Source: Cryptomeria japonica
Lineage: Eukaryota; Streptophyta; Pinopsida; Cupressales; Cupressaceae
Assembly: GCF_030272615.1 (NCBI RefSeq)
Contig: NC_081415.1
Location: forward strand, 374,805,392 to 374,869,391
Direction of reading: 5' to 3'
DNA: 64,000 nucleotides
Of the stretch, positions 12,641 to 25,200 are shown in pieces; the first letter of the stretch is position 1, and each line of letters starts with the position of its first letter. A model generated the notes under the pieces. That model did no database searches, was not told the origin of the DNA, and worked only from the letters and a program-made list of their open reading frames with translations. The position numbers were made by a program, and so were the translations under genes.

Positions 12641-13140
12641 ATATTATTTCAATTGAATCTACTCAGATTAGGTCTGAATTAATTGTCAAATCTTTTCAAA
12701 GTGGACAGACACTTGCACCCTCATTTAAATCTGATATGGTAAAGCCTGTAGGAAAACAATATTGATCATTGGATATGTCTACCTATGTCATCTAGCCAGT
12801 ATTACAGGCTTGTTTGATTAGTTTGTTCTGCATTTATCGGTTTTTATCATAGATGAATTTTCTTAGATCCAAGTTCTGGACATAAAAGTCAGAAATCATC
12901 TAGATTGAATTTCTACTTGTTATTATTGTATTATGTTATTTGGTCTTATAATATACAGGCTTAGTTGACATGGTTGACCTTTTTTTATGGATTTTAAAAG
13001 ATTGTTACACAGTATTTAGAATTTTAGTGTTTCATTTCTTTATTATTTGCTTTGTTAGAAAGTTGGATGGAATATTACTGAAAATTATTTTAGAAAGCAT
13101 ACTTCTAAAATTGTATATGCATCTGCCTAGATGTTCACAG

Positions 13141-13219
13141 GAGCCTGTTGAAGTTGCTGGTCTTCCAGATGATATCTGCCAGATTTTTGCTGGATATTAC
13201 CATTCTGCTGCAATTTCAG
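13141..13219 (+). CDS. RCC1 gene, exon a (end of a blade)
   Basis: Acceptor TTCACAG and donor CAG|GTTACT bound a 79-bp exon reading EPVEVAGLPDD...AGYYHSAAIS, ending in phase 1. The GYYHSAAI phrase is the end of an RCC1 blade. The following intron is 10,299 bp. Confidence 0.85.
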
Positions 13220-16200
13220 GTTACTTCCTGTGTATTGTTGCAGTTCTTTTCATCTTTGTACTGCACAATGACATTAGGTGTTACCAAACTTTAGTTATTT
13301 GCACAAAATCTGTGTGAAGAGGTGAGAAGAGGATTTTGTTTTAGGAAAGCATATCAAAATTACAATAATCTGTTGGTATCCAATTAGAATCTAAGTAGCA
13401 GAGTTCACCAACTAGAAAGTATCAGGTTGCCCTTTATTAGGACCTGTCCAATATAGTGTGTATTTGATTTAAAAAATTTCAAAGCTACTGTCAATAGGCA
13501 TGCAAAAGGTAGCATCATAAAATGAGGTATCCTGACCTGCCTTTGAAAGGACATTCTCAGTCGAACTAGTAATGACAGGAATAGCATGAAAGGAGAAATC
13601 AAAACAATGAGCATCAGGGGCATGATCCTTCATCCAACACTCCACAAAAGGACTGACTGTAGGCCAAAGATGCAGGCCTAAACATCATGAAACTGAAGAG
13701 GAACAAGTGGATCATTCCTGCCACTATTTGACTGATAAAATCACGAAAGTTGGAAAGCAGCCAGAAAAGAAAAGTTAACCATTATCCTTCCTCTTGAACC
13801 AATTCTTCCATCAGCAGTTTGGTGAATAATTTTTTTTCTAGATTACAAGTCTCAATTGATCACATCTTAAAGCACTTAAAAAATTTAGTTGACTGAAGTA
13901 GTGATACCATTTTTCTTCATGAAGATATTAGCATTCTGAACATGCTGGTATAGAGTGCCAATTTTCTCTTCTTTCTTCTTACCTGCAGCCACATCATGAT
14001 TCAGTTGGTTCGTTCTGAATGAATTTTCCTGACTTGACACTTCTCTTGACCTTGAAACCCATCCATGACCCCGAAAAAGCAAAAAGCAACTTTCAAAAAA
14101 CAACTTTCTATTTTTAGAAAAAAAGCAAACCGAAAAAGCAGGTTCCTGGATTTGCCCCAAAATGCCAAAAACGAAACTTTATAAATATAGAAAAAAACAA
14201 AAAAGTAAAAAATTCCTAAAAAAAACAAGTTGTCAGAATTGACCTCGAGAAATTGCGATTTTACTCCTTTGGCCCATCAGAGCCCATCTATAGTATTCAA
14301 AACATCCTTTCGACCATTGCTTCATTTTTTGACTTTGGTGACTGTTATCACAAAAGCTTGCACCCTTGCTAAGTTACCAACTCAACAACCTTGTGAAACA
14401 TGGACACAACCCCGAAATGTGGGACCTTGCGCGAGGGGTTGAATCTCCTGAGAAGGCTGACTTCCTTCTTCAATTAGGTGCAGGTGTTGAACCAACTCAA
14501 CACTTCAAACTAACTCCTAAGCCTATCCTAACAATTTGCAGAGGTAAAGGGAAGAGAGAATGCTGGAAATAGAAGGAGGTGATACACCAAGAAGAGATTG
14601 TTCCTCTCCCCATCGAGATGACACAAAGAACCAAATGAAAAACCCAAGAGATGCACAACTTCAATTGCATAAGTGACCAAAACGCATGTATGGAGGTTAG
14701 AATTTGCTAAGTGTCAAGAGGGGAGAAGGATTCCCACAAGTCACACTCAGAAAAAACAAGTTAACACAACAGATATGGAGAGAAAAACCACAAGACATAC
14801 ACCAATGATGAAGGTAAGAAAGCATACACAACATGCATAGGTTAGAAGGAGGCAAGAATGGTGATTTTTTCAATTAATCATAAGGCCAAAAGCCAATCTT
14901 ACAGTTGCAGAAATGCAAAAATAATTACAAGTCTTCAAGAGAAAAGAAGGAGCATAAGAAAGCTCAAGCCAGCAGGGAGAGAACCCTTTACAATGAAGCT
15001 TAACAACCTTTATATAGAAATGGTTACAAGAGTGATCATGACCCCTGTATGTCAGTCTGGGAGTGTAGGGAAGTGCATGCAGTTGACTTGTACATGCAAG
15101 CAACCTAGCCATACCCATAAAAGGCAATTCTGAGAAGGGTGGATTGACTGACCTTCCAAAGTCAGAGTATGCAGACATGACATAAATCACCACAACAAGC
15201 ATGGCCCGGTACCTCCCTTGATGGAAATCTTGCCAAAAACATTAAAGGCACCCTTGTGGCTCCACAAAAGAAGGTGCACAAGTCACAAAAGTCGTCGGAG
15301 CATTTAAAGCTTTGAGTGTCTATCACGCCATCTGAAAGTGTTGTCAGCCGGAAAGAAGTTGGGGAAACTTTGGAGACCTGGGTCACCGAAGTTGGGGGAA
15401 CTTCGGAGACCTGGGTCACCGTAGTTGGGAAGACTTGGGAACCTGGGAACTTCGGGGTTCCGGAGTTCCAGGGTTGAAGACTTAGGAACTTGGGAACTTG
15501 GGGGTTCCAGAGTTCCGGGGTTGAAGACTTAGAAACTTGGGAACCTAGGGGTTTCGGAGTTTCGGGTTTGAAGACATAGGAACTTGGGAACTTGGGGGTT
15601 CCAGAGTTCCAGGGTTGAGGAAGAGAAGACTTAGGAACTTGGGAACCTGGGGGCTCTGGAGTTTCAGGGTTGAGGAAGAGAAGACTTAGGAACTTGCAAA
15701 CCTAGGGGTTCCGGAGTTTCGGGGTCAAGGACTTAGGAACTTCGGAACCTGGGGGTTCCGGAGTTTCGGGGTTGAAGACTTAGGAACTTGGGAACCTGGA
15801 GGTTCCAGAGTTCTGGGGTTGAAGACTTAGGAACTTGGGAACCTGAAGGTTCCAGAGTTCCGGGGTTGAAGACTTAGGAACTTGGGAATCTGGGGGTTTC
15901 GGAGTTCCGGGGTTGAGTAAGAGAAGACTTAAGAACTTGGGGGTTCCGGAGTTCCAGGGTTAAGGACTTAGGAACTTGGGAACCTAGGGGTTCTGGAGTT
16001 CGAGTTCCGGGATTGAAGACTTAGGAACCTGGGGGTTTCGGGGTTGAGGAAGAGAAGACTTAGAAACTTGGAAACCTGGGGGTTCCGGAGTTCTGAGGTT
16101 GAGGAAGAGAAGACTTAGGAACTTGGGAACTTTGGGGTTTTGGAGTTCCGGGGTCAAGGACTTAGGAACTTGGGAACCTGGGCGTTCCGGAGTTCCGAGG

Positions 16201-19200
16201 TCAAGGACTTAGGAACTTGGGAACCTGGGGGTTCCGGAGTTTCGGGGTTGAGGAAGAGAAGACTTAGGAACTTGGGAACCTGGGGGTTCCAAAGTTCCGG
16301 CAAGACAACACTTCACACTTCATGATTCCATTGTTTTCTCTTTGATCAACTGAGGCAACGCTGGTCCATAGAACATATCTCTGATCAGTTCTCACTAATG
16401 GACCAAGGGTGTCATAAAATGACAACTTTTTTGGCGACCTCTGCGGGATGCTTGCCTGCTAAGCATATAGATCAGTAGCTTGTGTAATCCATTGGACACA
16501 GAGTCACAACTACAAGAAAAAAGAAAACTCTCTCCTCTGTAACCTGCAAAGGATCAAGATCAACCATTCTGAAGGGGAACAACCTGTGCTTGTGCACTTC
16601 TTGGAAAACAAAAAATCTAACTAATATTTACATTGTTATAATAAGAGGCAACTGATGCTTTTGCCTCTGTCAAAGAGAAACCTTTTGAAGGAGCTAATCC
16701 CCCTCACACCATTGTTACATTCACCATCTAGCTGCAATAGTTGAAATCTCTTGTATGCATGCATTAGATCACATATACTACTCATGTGGTGAAAGAACAT
16801 TTCACTATTTACCTTGCCATCATAGGGAAGCCATAGAAAATAGCCACCTGAGACATCCGGGGATGCATGAGGCATACACATAGTAGCAAGGGGGGAGTTT
16901 TTTTAGGAGTCGGCTAGCATCAAAAGAACTACTCCTTGCAAAAGAGAAGGCATCTCTATTATACAAGGGGGCATCATTTTTCTCACAATAGTTGGCCTCC
17001 TCTTGGTGTGAGTCAAAACCAAAGGAAAAGGCCTCAAACTCACATGGTGATGAAAAGTATACCATATCTTTGTCTTGGCTTGCACAAGGGGGCTCTTCAG
17101 GCACATCAAATTGGAAACTTTGAAGTTCGTTTATACTATTAAGTTGAGCAACCAAAAGACTGTTGGCAAGGCCAACATGTTGCTCAACGCCATCATATTT
17201 GATATGTTGGTCCCTAGTGAAACATTCAAGCTCAGGCACAAAATCCCTAATGCCAAAAGAAACATCTTCACCTTGAATGAAGACTTCATATTCAACATCA
17301 TCACTTTCAGGGACATGGGAGAACCAACATACATCATAATCACATGTGCTGATATCCAACTCATCAACACAAATCTCAGGTTTATGAGACACCTCAAAAG
17401 AAGAACTAAAATCTTTAGATTGTCTCTTTGTTTTGTTTCCTCCTCCTGGCAACATAATGCAACAACCTCAGGTTCATGGCACAATCCATCCGCCATGCAA
17501 TTTGTAGTAAAAACATTACCACTTGTGCCCTCCTCAAGACTAGCTTGTTGCTCCAGAGCTACCACTGGGGGAGGTGTAGACATATCCTTCTCCTCGTGAT
17601 CAATAAAGAAAGGAAGATTGTCAAATGAGAGGACAACGTCCTCCTCTTTACCTTCACACTCATGTTCAATGACTTGATGCTGCAACTGATTGTTCTCAAT
17701 ATCCTCCTGTAGCATTGCCGATTCCTCCTCCTTTAGAGCATATGAAGACTCAGGTCCGCCCTTAAAAAGAGAGATAGCATCAAGAAAGGGCCTATGTGGT
17801 GGGGCGTTTTGCAAAAGGCACCGAGGAGAAGGCTCTTGTATAACAACAACTGGAGCTCCCTTGAAACTTGGAATTTTAAAACTAGGGTGGTTAGTTGAAG
17901 GCTTGGGAGGTCTCCCCTGCTTGAAGCTTGGGATTTCAAACTTAGGAACCCTAGGGGAAGAACCCTCCTCTTGTATGAGTCGCATCTCTACGGCTGCTAG
18001 TTGCTCAATTTTTTTCTTCCTAGCAGAGGCAAGCTGCCTTGCAAGGAACTCCTTATGTTGTCTTTGGGCTCCCATTTGCTGTTGCTGAAGCTAAGCCTGA
18101 TAAGCAAGCTGATCCTGCTGCAAATCCCACTCCTGTTGCCTCTTCAACTCCTCCAGCTGCTTGGTGAGATCAAGCAACACACTTTTGATTTTTGCAATTT
18201 GCCTTTTTTTGTCATCTTGGGGTTGGTTGGGCTGCCAAGAAGGTTGAGCAGGGGTGGGTGGGTGGCAAGCATTAGGAAAGTACTCACCTGTTGCTGAAGT
18301 GAAGTTGTTTGAGTTGAAACTAGGAGCAGTCCTAGTTTGGTCCTGTTGGTAAGGAAGGGAAAAATGGTTGGCATTCTCATAGAATGGGGGTGAATAGAAG
18401 TTACACCCATGATATGAACTCATTTTAAAGCATTTGAAAGAGATGGAGCTTGTTTATCAAAATGCCTAAAGAGAGCCGACGGACCCTCTCAACCAGAGAT
18501 TGATAACATATCACAGACCCACCAAATGATTGCAAAGTCGCCAAGTGCTTGAAAGGTGTTGCCTCCAAAGGCTTGATGAACTGAAGAACACACCGAATCT
18601 TCAGTTGGCTTGGGCTTAGGACTGCATGAGTTCGGAACCTGGGGGTTCCGGAGTTGATGACTTGGGAACTTGGGGGTTCCGGGGTCCTCGAGTTAGGAAC
18701 TTCTTATGAACAAGAACTGGACTTTGAGCAAAGTCACCAAGTGCTTGAACAATAACTGCCTCTAAAGGTTGAGACACTAAGAACATCATTGAATCCTAAG
18801 CATGTATGTTGAAATTGTGTCCCACCGGGCGTGCCAAAAACTGTTATCACAAAAGCTTGCACCCTTGCTAAGTTACCAACTCAACAACCTTGTGAAACAT
18901 GGAAACAACCCTGAAGTGTGGGACCTTGCGCAAAGGGGTTGAATCTCCGGAGAAGGCCGGCTTCCTTCTTCAATTAGGTGTAGGTGTTGAACCAACTCAA
19001 CACTTCAAACTAACTCTTAAGCCTATCCTAACAATTTGCAGAGGTAAAGGGAAGAGAGAATGCTGGAAATAGAAGGAGGTGATACACCAAGAAGAGATTG
19101 TTCCTCTCCCCACCGAGATGACACAAAGAACCAACTGAAAAACCCAAGAGATGTACAACTTCAATTGCATAAGTGACCAAAATGCATGTATGGAGGTTGC

Positions 19201-22200
19201 TAAGTGTCAAGAGGGGAGAAGGATTCCCACAAGTCACACTCAGAAAAAACAAGTTAACACAACATATATGGAGAGAAAAGCCACAAGACATACACCTATG
19301 ATGAAGGTAAGAAAGCATACACAACATACATAGGTTAGAAGGAGGCAAGAATGGTGATTTTTTCAATTAATCATAAGGCCAAAAGCCAATCTTACAGTTG
19401 CAGAAATGCAAAAATAATTACATGTCTTCAAGAGAAGAGAAGGAGCATAAGAAAGCTCAAGTCAGTAGGGAGAGAACCCTTTACAATGAGGCTTAACAAC
19501 CTTTATATAGAAATGGTTACAAGAGTGATCATGACCCCTGTATGTCAGTCTAGGAGTGCAGGGAAGTGCATGCAGTTGACTTGTACATGCAAGCAACCTA
19601 GCCATACCCACAAAAGGCAATTCTGAGAAGGGTGGATTGACTGACCTTCCAAAGTCAGAGTATGCAGACATGACATAAATCACCACAACAAGCATGGCCA
19701 TGTACCTCCCTTGATGGAAATCCTGCCAAAAACATTAAAGGCACCCTTGTGGCTCCACAAAAGAAGGTGCACAAGTCACAAAAGTCGTCGGAGCATTTAA
19801 AGCTTTGAGTGTCGATCACGCCATTCAGAAGTGTTGTCAGCCATAAAGAAGTTGGGGAAACTTTGGAGACCCGGGTCACCGAAGTTGGGGGAACTTCGGA
19901 GACCTGGGTCACCGTAGTTGGGAAGACTTGGGAACCTGGGAACTTCGGGGTTCCGGAGTTTCGGGGTTGAAGACTTAGGAACTTGGGAACCTGGGGGTTT
20001 CGGAGTTTTGGGGTTGAAGACATAGGAACTTGGGAACTTGGGGGTTCTGGAGTTCCGGGGTTGAGGAAGAGAAGACATAGGAACTTGGGAGCCTTGGGGT
20101 TCCAGAGTTCTGGGGTTAAGGACTTAGAAACTTGGGAACTCGGGTGTTCTGGAGTTCTGGGGTTGAGGAAGAGAAGACTTGGGAACTTGTGAACCTGGGG
20201 GTTCCGGAGTTCCGAGGTCAAGGACTTAGGAACTTGGGAACTTGGGGGTTCCGGAGTTCCAGGGTTGAAGACTTAGGAACTTGGGAACTTGGGGGTTCGG
20301 GAGTTCCGGGGTTGAGCAAGAGGAGACTTAGGAACTTGGGAACCTGGGGGTTCCGGAGTTCCGGGGTTGAAGACTTAGGAACCTGGGGGTTCTTAAGTTC
20401 TGGGGTTGAGGAAGAGAAGACTTAGGAACTTGGAAACCTAGTGGTTCCGGAGTTCCGGGGTGGAGGAAGAGAAGACTTAGGAACTTGGGAACTTGGGGGT
20501 TCCGGAGTTTCGGGGTCAAGGACTTGGGAACTTGGGGGTTCCGGAGTTCCGGGGTCAAGGAGTTAGGAACTTGGGAACCTGGGGGTTCCGGAGTTTCGAG
20601 GTTGAGGAAGAGAAGACTTGGGAACTTGGGAACCTTGGGGTTCCAGAGTTCCGGCAAGACAACACTTCACACTTCATGATTCCATTGTTTTCTCTTTGAT
20701 CAACTGAGGCAACGCTGGTCCATAGAACATATCTCTGATCGGTTCTCACTGATGGACCAAGGGTGTCATAAAATGACAATAGTGACTCTTTCAAATTTTG
20801 AAACCCTAACTCATTTGCAGAGACGAGAAATCGGAGACAAAATGCTAAGACGCCAAAACACTACTCAAAAAGCAAAAACGAAAAAAAGGGGGTCCCCATT
20901 TGCAATGGGGTGATGTGTGAAAACGTCACAAGGAGAAATGTCTTCCATCGGGACTGTGAGGATTTTCACACTAAAAAAGCTCAAGCTTACCAAATTTTGC
21001 CATTTTGTTCAGTGGAATTTTTTTTTTCATTGGGACTTTTGACATTTTAATTGGATTTGAGGGGGGGAAAACATGAGTCCATCGAGACTTTGTGCATTTA
21101 TGAGTTGTTCTACCTCCTAGGAGTGGAAAAACGACTCCTAGAGGGACTTTTGATGTTCTAGCACAAAATTCACACCAATTTGCAACATTTACACACATTT
21201 TATACTCAGTTTTAAAGCAAGTTGCAACCTCAAATACTTGGGAAAACTTTAGGATCACCTTTACATATTAACATTTTTAAACATTGGATCCTATTGACTT
21301 CAAAACTCAAAATTTGAACATTGCTAGCACATTGAAGACTTCTGGGCATGACCATATCAAAATGAGACTTAGGCACTGAAAGCTCAAAATTGCCACCTAG
21401 CTGCCAAAAACCCTAAACTAACAAAAGTAGGAAAGCAGGAAAGAGGGGGTCCCCGTTTGCAATGGGGTGATGTTTGAAAATGTCACAACACCACCTAAAG
21501 GTCCTACTATGTAGAAATCAGATCTACTTTAAGTGGACAGATTAGTATTTGGCTCATATCCTTAGCTTCTGGTGGTTGTTTCTTTAAGTATGTGATAAGC
21601 ACAGGGTTATATTAAAAGGGTGGGGGAATGAATCAGTATAAGAGAAAATTTTACTTTTTCAAACTAACAACCACAATAATATCAATTGCACAACATATTC
21701 ACATAAATACACAAGATTTATGGGGAAACCCTTTCAGCAGAAAATCAGGACAAAATATTGCTTATATAAATTCGTCTTACAAACTTTGTAGGCACCAACC
21801 TACTAGAGATACCAATCCCCTCTTGTAGAATTTGTAGGTACCAACCCACTGGAGACACCAATCTCTTCTAATGAGAGGCACCAACCTCTAACAACAAAGT
21901 CTTTATCTTCTTGAGTATTGCTTCTTCAATATATGATAATTTGAATCTTCCTTAGACAATCACATTGTAAATGATGCAGGGTTTTCACACTTATATTCTC
22001 CTTCAAAGATCAGCTCGTAACATGTATTTTGCACCCTTGTTCTTCTTTGCAAATCTGCTTACAAATGATAATACATTATCCACATATAAGCTCCCTTTCA
22101 AATCTGAATATTCTACTCTTTTAAATTTGCATATACTCAGAATTCTGCTCTTAATTGGACTGGTTTATCATTGTATTTCTTTATAAAATCTGCTCCAACT

Positions 22201-25200
22201 TTCTTTAATACAAATCTGCAATACTCTTAATGTTTTCTGTACTTTGTCTTCTCAAATTATCAATGCATACTTGCTAATCTCTCACATAAATTTCTTCTCT
22301 TCATCTGCTCTTCATCTGCTCTAAATCGGAATATATTACATTGTGTTTCTTACTATTCTTACTACATTTTATCTTCTTAATATACCACATAAAACAGTTG
22401 TGATTACTCCAAGGGAGGCGACCTCTTGAGGGGGTTCAGCCTTATAACAAATATTTGATTTATTTCAAGTGAGTCGGCCCTTTTAAGGGGGGTTATACTT
22501 TCTTGTAGGGGTTGGCCCCTAAACAATGATTTTATTAAGCAGGTTGGTGAGCAATTATATGATAAATTTTCTTTATAGAAATCTCATGGGTCGGCCCAAT
22601 AAATGCAATAATGTCAATGCTTCCTTGAAAAAGGGTTGGCCACCTTTTGATTTGCCTTTGCACATTTAAGCATACATTCCATTGACATTAATGACAACGA
22701 TATAATGACAGCAGCAATTTGCACTCTTCAACTTTGACATGAATGACAACCATTTTTCCAACGGTATGAAGTGATATGTGCATGCTTCCTACATGTCCAT
22801 TTTTTAGACCTTTATCCCTCTCTCAACGTATGTCACCTTAGTCTGACTCGATGCCTCTTCTAATGCATATATATACAATCTTACATATACCAATCTCAGC
22901 TTTGAACTGTTTTTTACTAATGAAAAGTTATTCAGAGCCTTAACAGTCACACCAAACAGAAATATTGCTTGATATATGTTACAGTAAATCCATGCATGCA
23001 ATTACAAATATACAACAACATACAACAACAAAATATGATGGCAGATATGTTGTAGTTTTACAGCTATTTTATTGCATGAAAACTTAATGATAAAAAAGAT
23101 GGAATGCCTGTATACAGATAAGTCTCAAGGCCCTCCTTAAAAGCATTATGATGCCGAAACTACTTCAAGATGCTTTTTCATAAAAAGTTTTAAAGCATTT
23201 CTTAATTAATCAGTCAAAGGTTGGTTACATCAAGTCTTATCCTTCCATTATCTAATACACTAACCAGCCCAAACACAAGTAACCTTAGCAGCCTAACAAG
23301 TTGCAAGTCACTATTTTTGCTTGTACATTTGCTCGTCATTTGCTTTATTAATTGTAAATGCTGTAAGTTTTGGCTTTTTTGTTTTAAATTTCTACTGGTT
23401 GTTTTATCAAATGATCATTCCATCTCTACTTTTACTCCATATTCAAATAAAATATGGTTTTGCGTAAGTCTGTTAGAATGGTGGTAATTCTCTTATATGT
23501 TATTTGTTGTCTGTGCAGAGAAAGGTGTTGTTTATGCATGGGGAAACAATTTCAGTGGTCAGCTTGGTTTGGGAAAAGGTAATTATTTGCTTACTGTCGT
23601 CCTGTGGAATTGTTTCATACGAAAATAACTAGAATTGAGGTGCATTTTTATCTATTAGACTGAGACACTAGTTTGTTTTTGTTTGTTTGATGATAAATGT
23701 TGGACTAAATGCTAATATTAATATGCATGCTTGACCATATAACAACTAATAACTTATTCACAAGAATCATATGAATTGCCAAGAAAAGCACAATTGTTCA
23801 TTACTGAATTTTTCTATAATATTTTATCCATTACAATAGCATCACTTTCTTGAATACAATATTATCACACAAATAAATACATTTTTGACCTGAGTAGGGC
23901 TATATTGTCAATGCAATCCTCAACCAACATAGGAATCAAAGTAAAAGAAAATTCAAATTGAACCCCAATTAATTGTGATTGACTAAGATTCTCCGCGGTG
24001 TCCAAATAAAACCCATGATTTCTCCTTTAATGAATAAATATGTTTCTTTTGAGTACAGATGACTCAATTTTTTCTGGTTGTTGTTTATTCTTTCCAAATG
24101 TCACCAATCAATTTGAAATTGCAACCAGACTTGTATATGGCAAAGGCATCTAAAATAATATGCTCTCCTGTCCATTTTAAATCTTTTGCAACCTCATTTC
24201 GATACCCAATACTTGGTTGGTGGTTGAATAAAGTCTACATAAACAACAATTCTTAACCCGTTCCAATGCCTCCATTAGCAATCTCAATCATAGCTGGTCC
24301 TTCCTTGTGGGGACACACCCAAGGAACCTGGGATGTCCAGGTCACTCCTTGGGTGTTCCCAGGCAAATCTGTGGGTGAACCTGCGTCGGGATGCTCCCGG
24401 AATGGGTGTGGGACTGGTTCCTAGCATACCCAGTAACCTAGCTTGAAACCTTATAGTAATCTCTGAATTCCTGGATGAAAATGATTGTGTATTATTCACA
24501 ACCTGCACTGCTAATAGGCAAAGCTTTTTTCTATGATGTTAGAATGTAAATTCCATCAACTGATTATGAATTGGTTTCAACTCTTCAATCAACTGAAAGC
24601 ACTCCATCCTTCTTTTTTGCCAAGCACAAATTTCAGCCCTATCATCGGACAGCTGGAAGGGATCAGATTGTGTGCTTACTGTAGATGGCCTATGCTATCC
24701 CTTAGAAATCCTATGACCAAGAAAATAGACTATGAATCTAGCTGTCACTGATTTTCACTGGGAGCCAGAACTTGCACTTCAATTATTTGCTGATTTTGTT
24801 CTTGTTGCCCACTTTTAGGTAACTCAGGCTTTTGTATCTCTGACAGCTTGTGTGATGACACTTTTAGGGGTCGAAGTGTCATCTAACCATATAGGGTAAT
24901 GGGGATTCACCATTGAGGCCTATGAAATAATATGTTATGCTGATCTATTCTCTTCATGCTACATGCTTATGTTATGAATAATATATACTTGTTAGCCTCG
25001 TTTTCTTTAATTAATTCTTTGCTCATATTATTAACAAAATAAATTATCTGTTTTTTCAGCTTAGGAAGTCTAACTGCTTTTGGAGAAGAGGAGGAAATAT
25101 TAATCAATGACATTATTTGTTTCTTTACAGTTTCTATGTGCATTGTTTTAATTTGATAAATGTAGTCTGCAAAAAATCGTGATTATACCTGATTGATCAT

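Larger units (their letters stand above)
14343..16427 (-). repeat. Family A LTR, left copy (2085 bp)
   Basis: Opens TGTTATCACAAAAGCTTGC and closes with GTGTCATAAAATGACAAC. It includes the 45-bp array at 15421-16300. It is 145 bp longer than its partner at 18842-20781 mainly through array copy number. Confidence 0.88.
14343..20781 (-). mobile_element. Family A LTR retrotransposon, complete, non-autonomous (6.4 kb)
   Basis: Two LTRs (14343-16427 and 18842-20781) flank a 2.4-kb interior, and the whole is bracketed by a perfect GTGAC duplication (14338-14342 and 20782-20786). LTR ends are TGTT...AACA-like, with the last bases mutated to AACT and AATA. No gag, protease, reverse transcriptase or integrase is present, so it is a LARD-type element. 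Minus orientation is preferred because the LTR has a good TATA box and the interior has a long ORF on that strand. It sits inside a family B LTR. The two LTRs differ at about nine of the first 150 aligned bases, so the insertion is not recent. Confidence 0.88.

Noticed and set aside
15421-16325. Open frames on both strands reading GTWGFRSSGVEDLGTWEPGG or TPELRNPQVPKFLS
   Set aside because: They arise only because the 45-bp unit is a multiple of three and lacks stops. The same happens in the arrays at 19921 and 36115, and no independent coding signal exists.
16936-18297. Plus-strand open frames at 17075-17599, 17690-18088 and 18001-18297
   Set aside because: They are shadows of the minus-strand ORF of the family A element, which has the more protein-like composition and the coiled-coil pattern.
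24290-24430. GC-richer patch with GGAACCTGGG resembling the family A minisatellite
   Set aside because: Only isolated words match; the 45-bp order and the LTR termini are absent.
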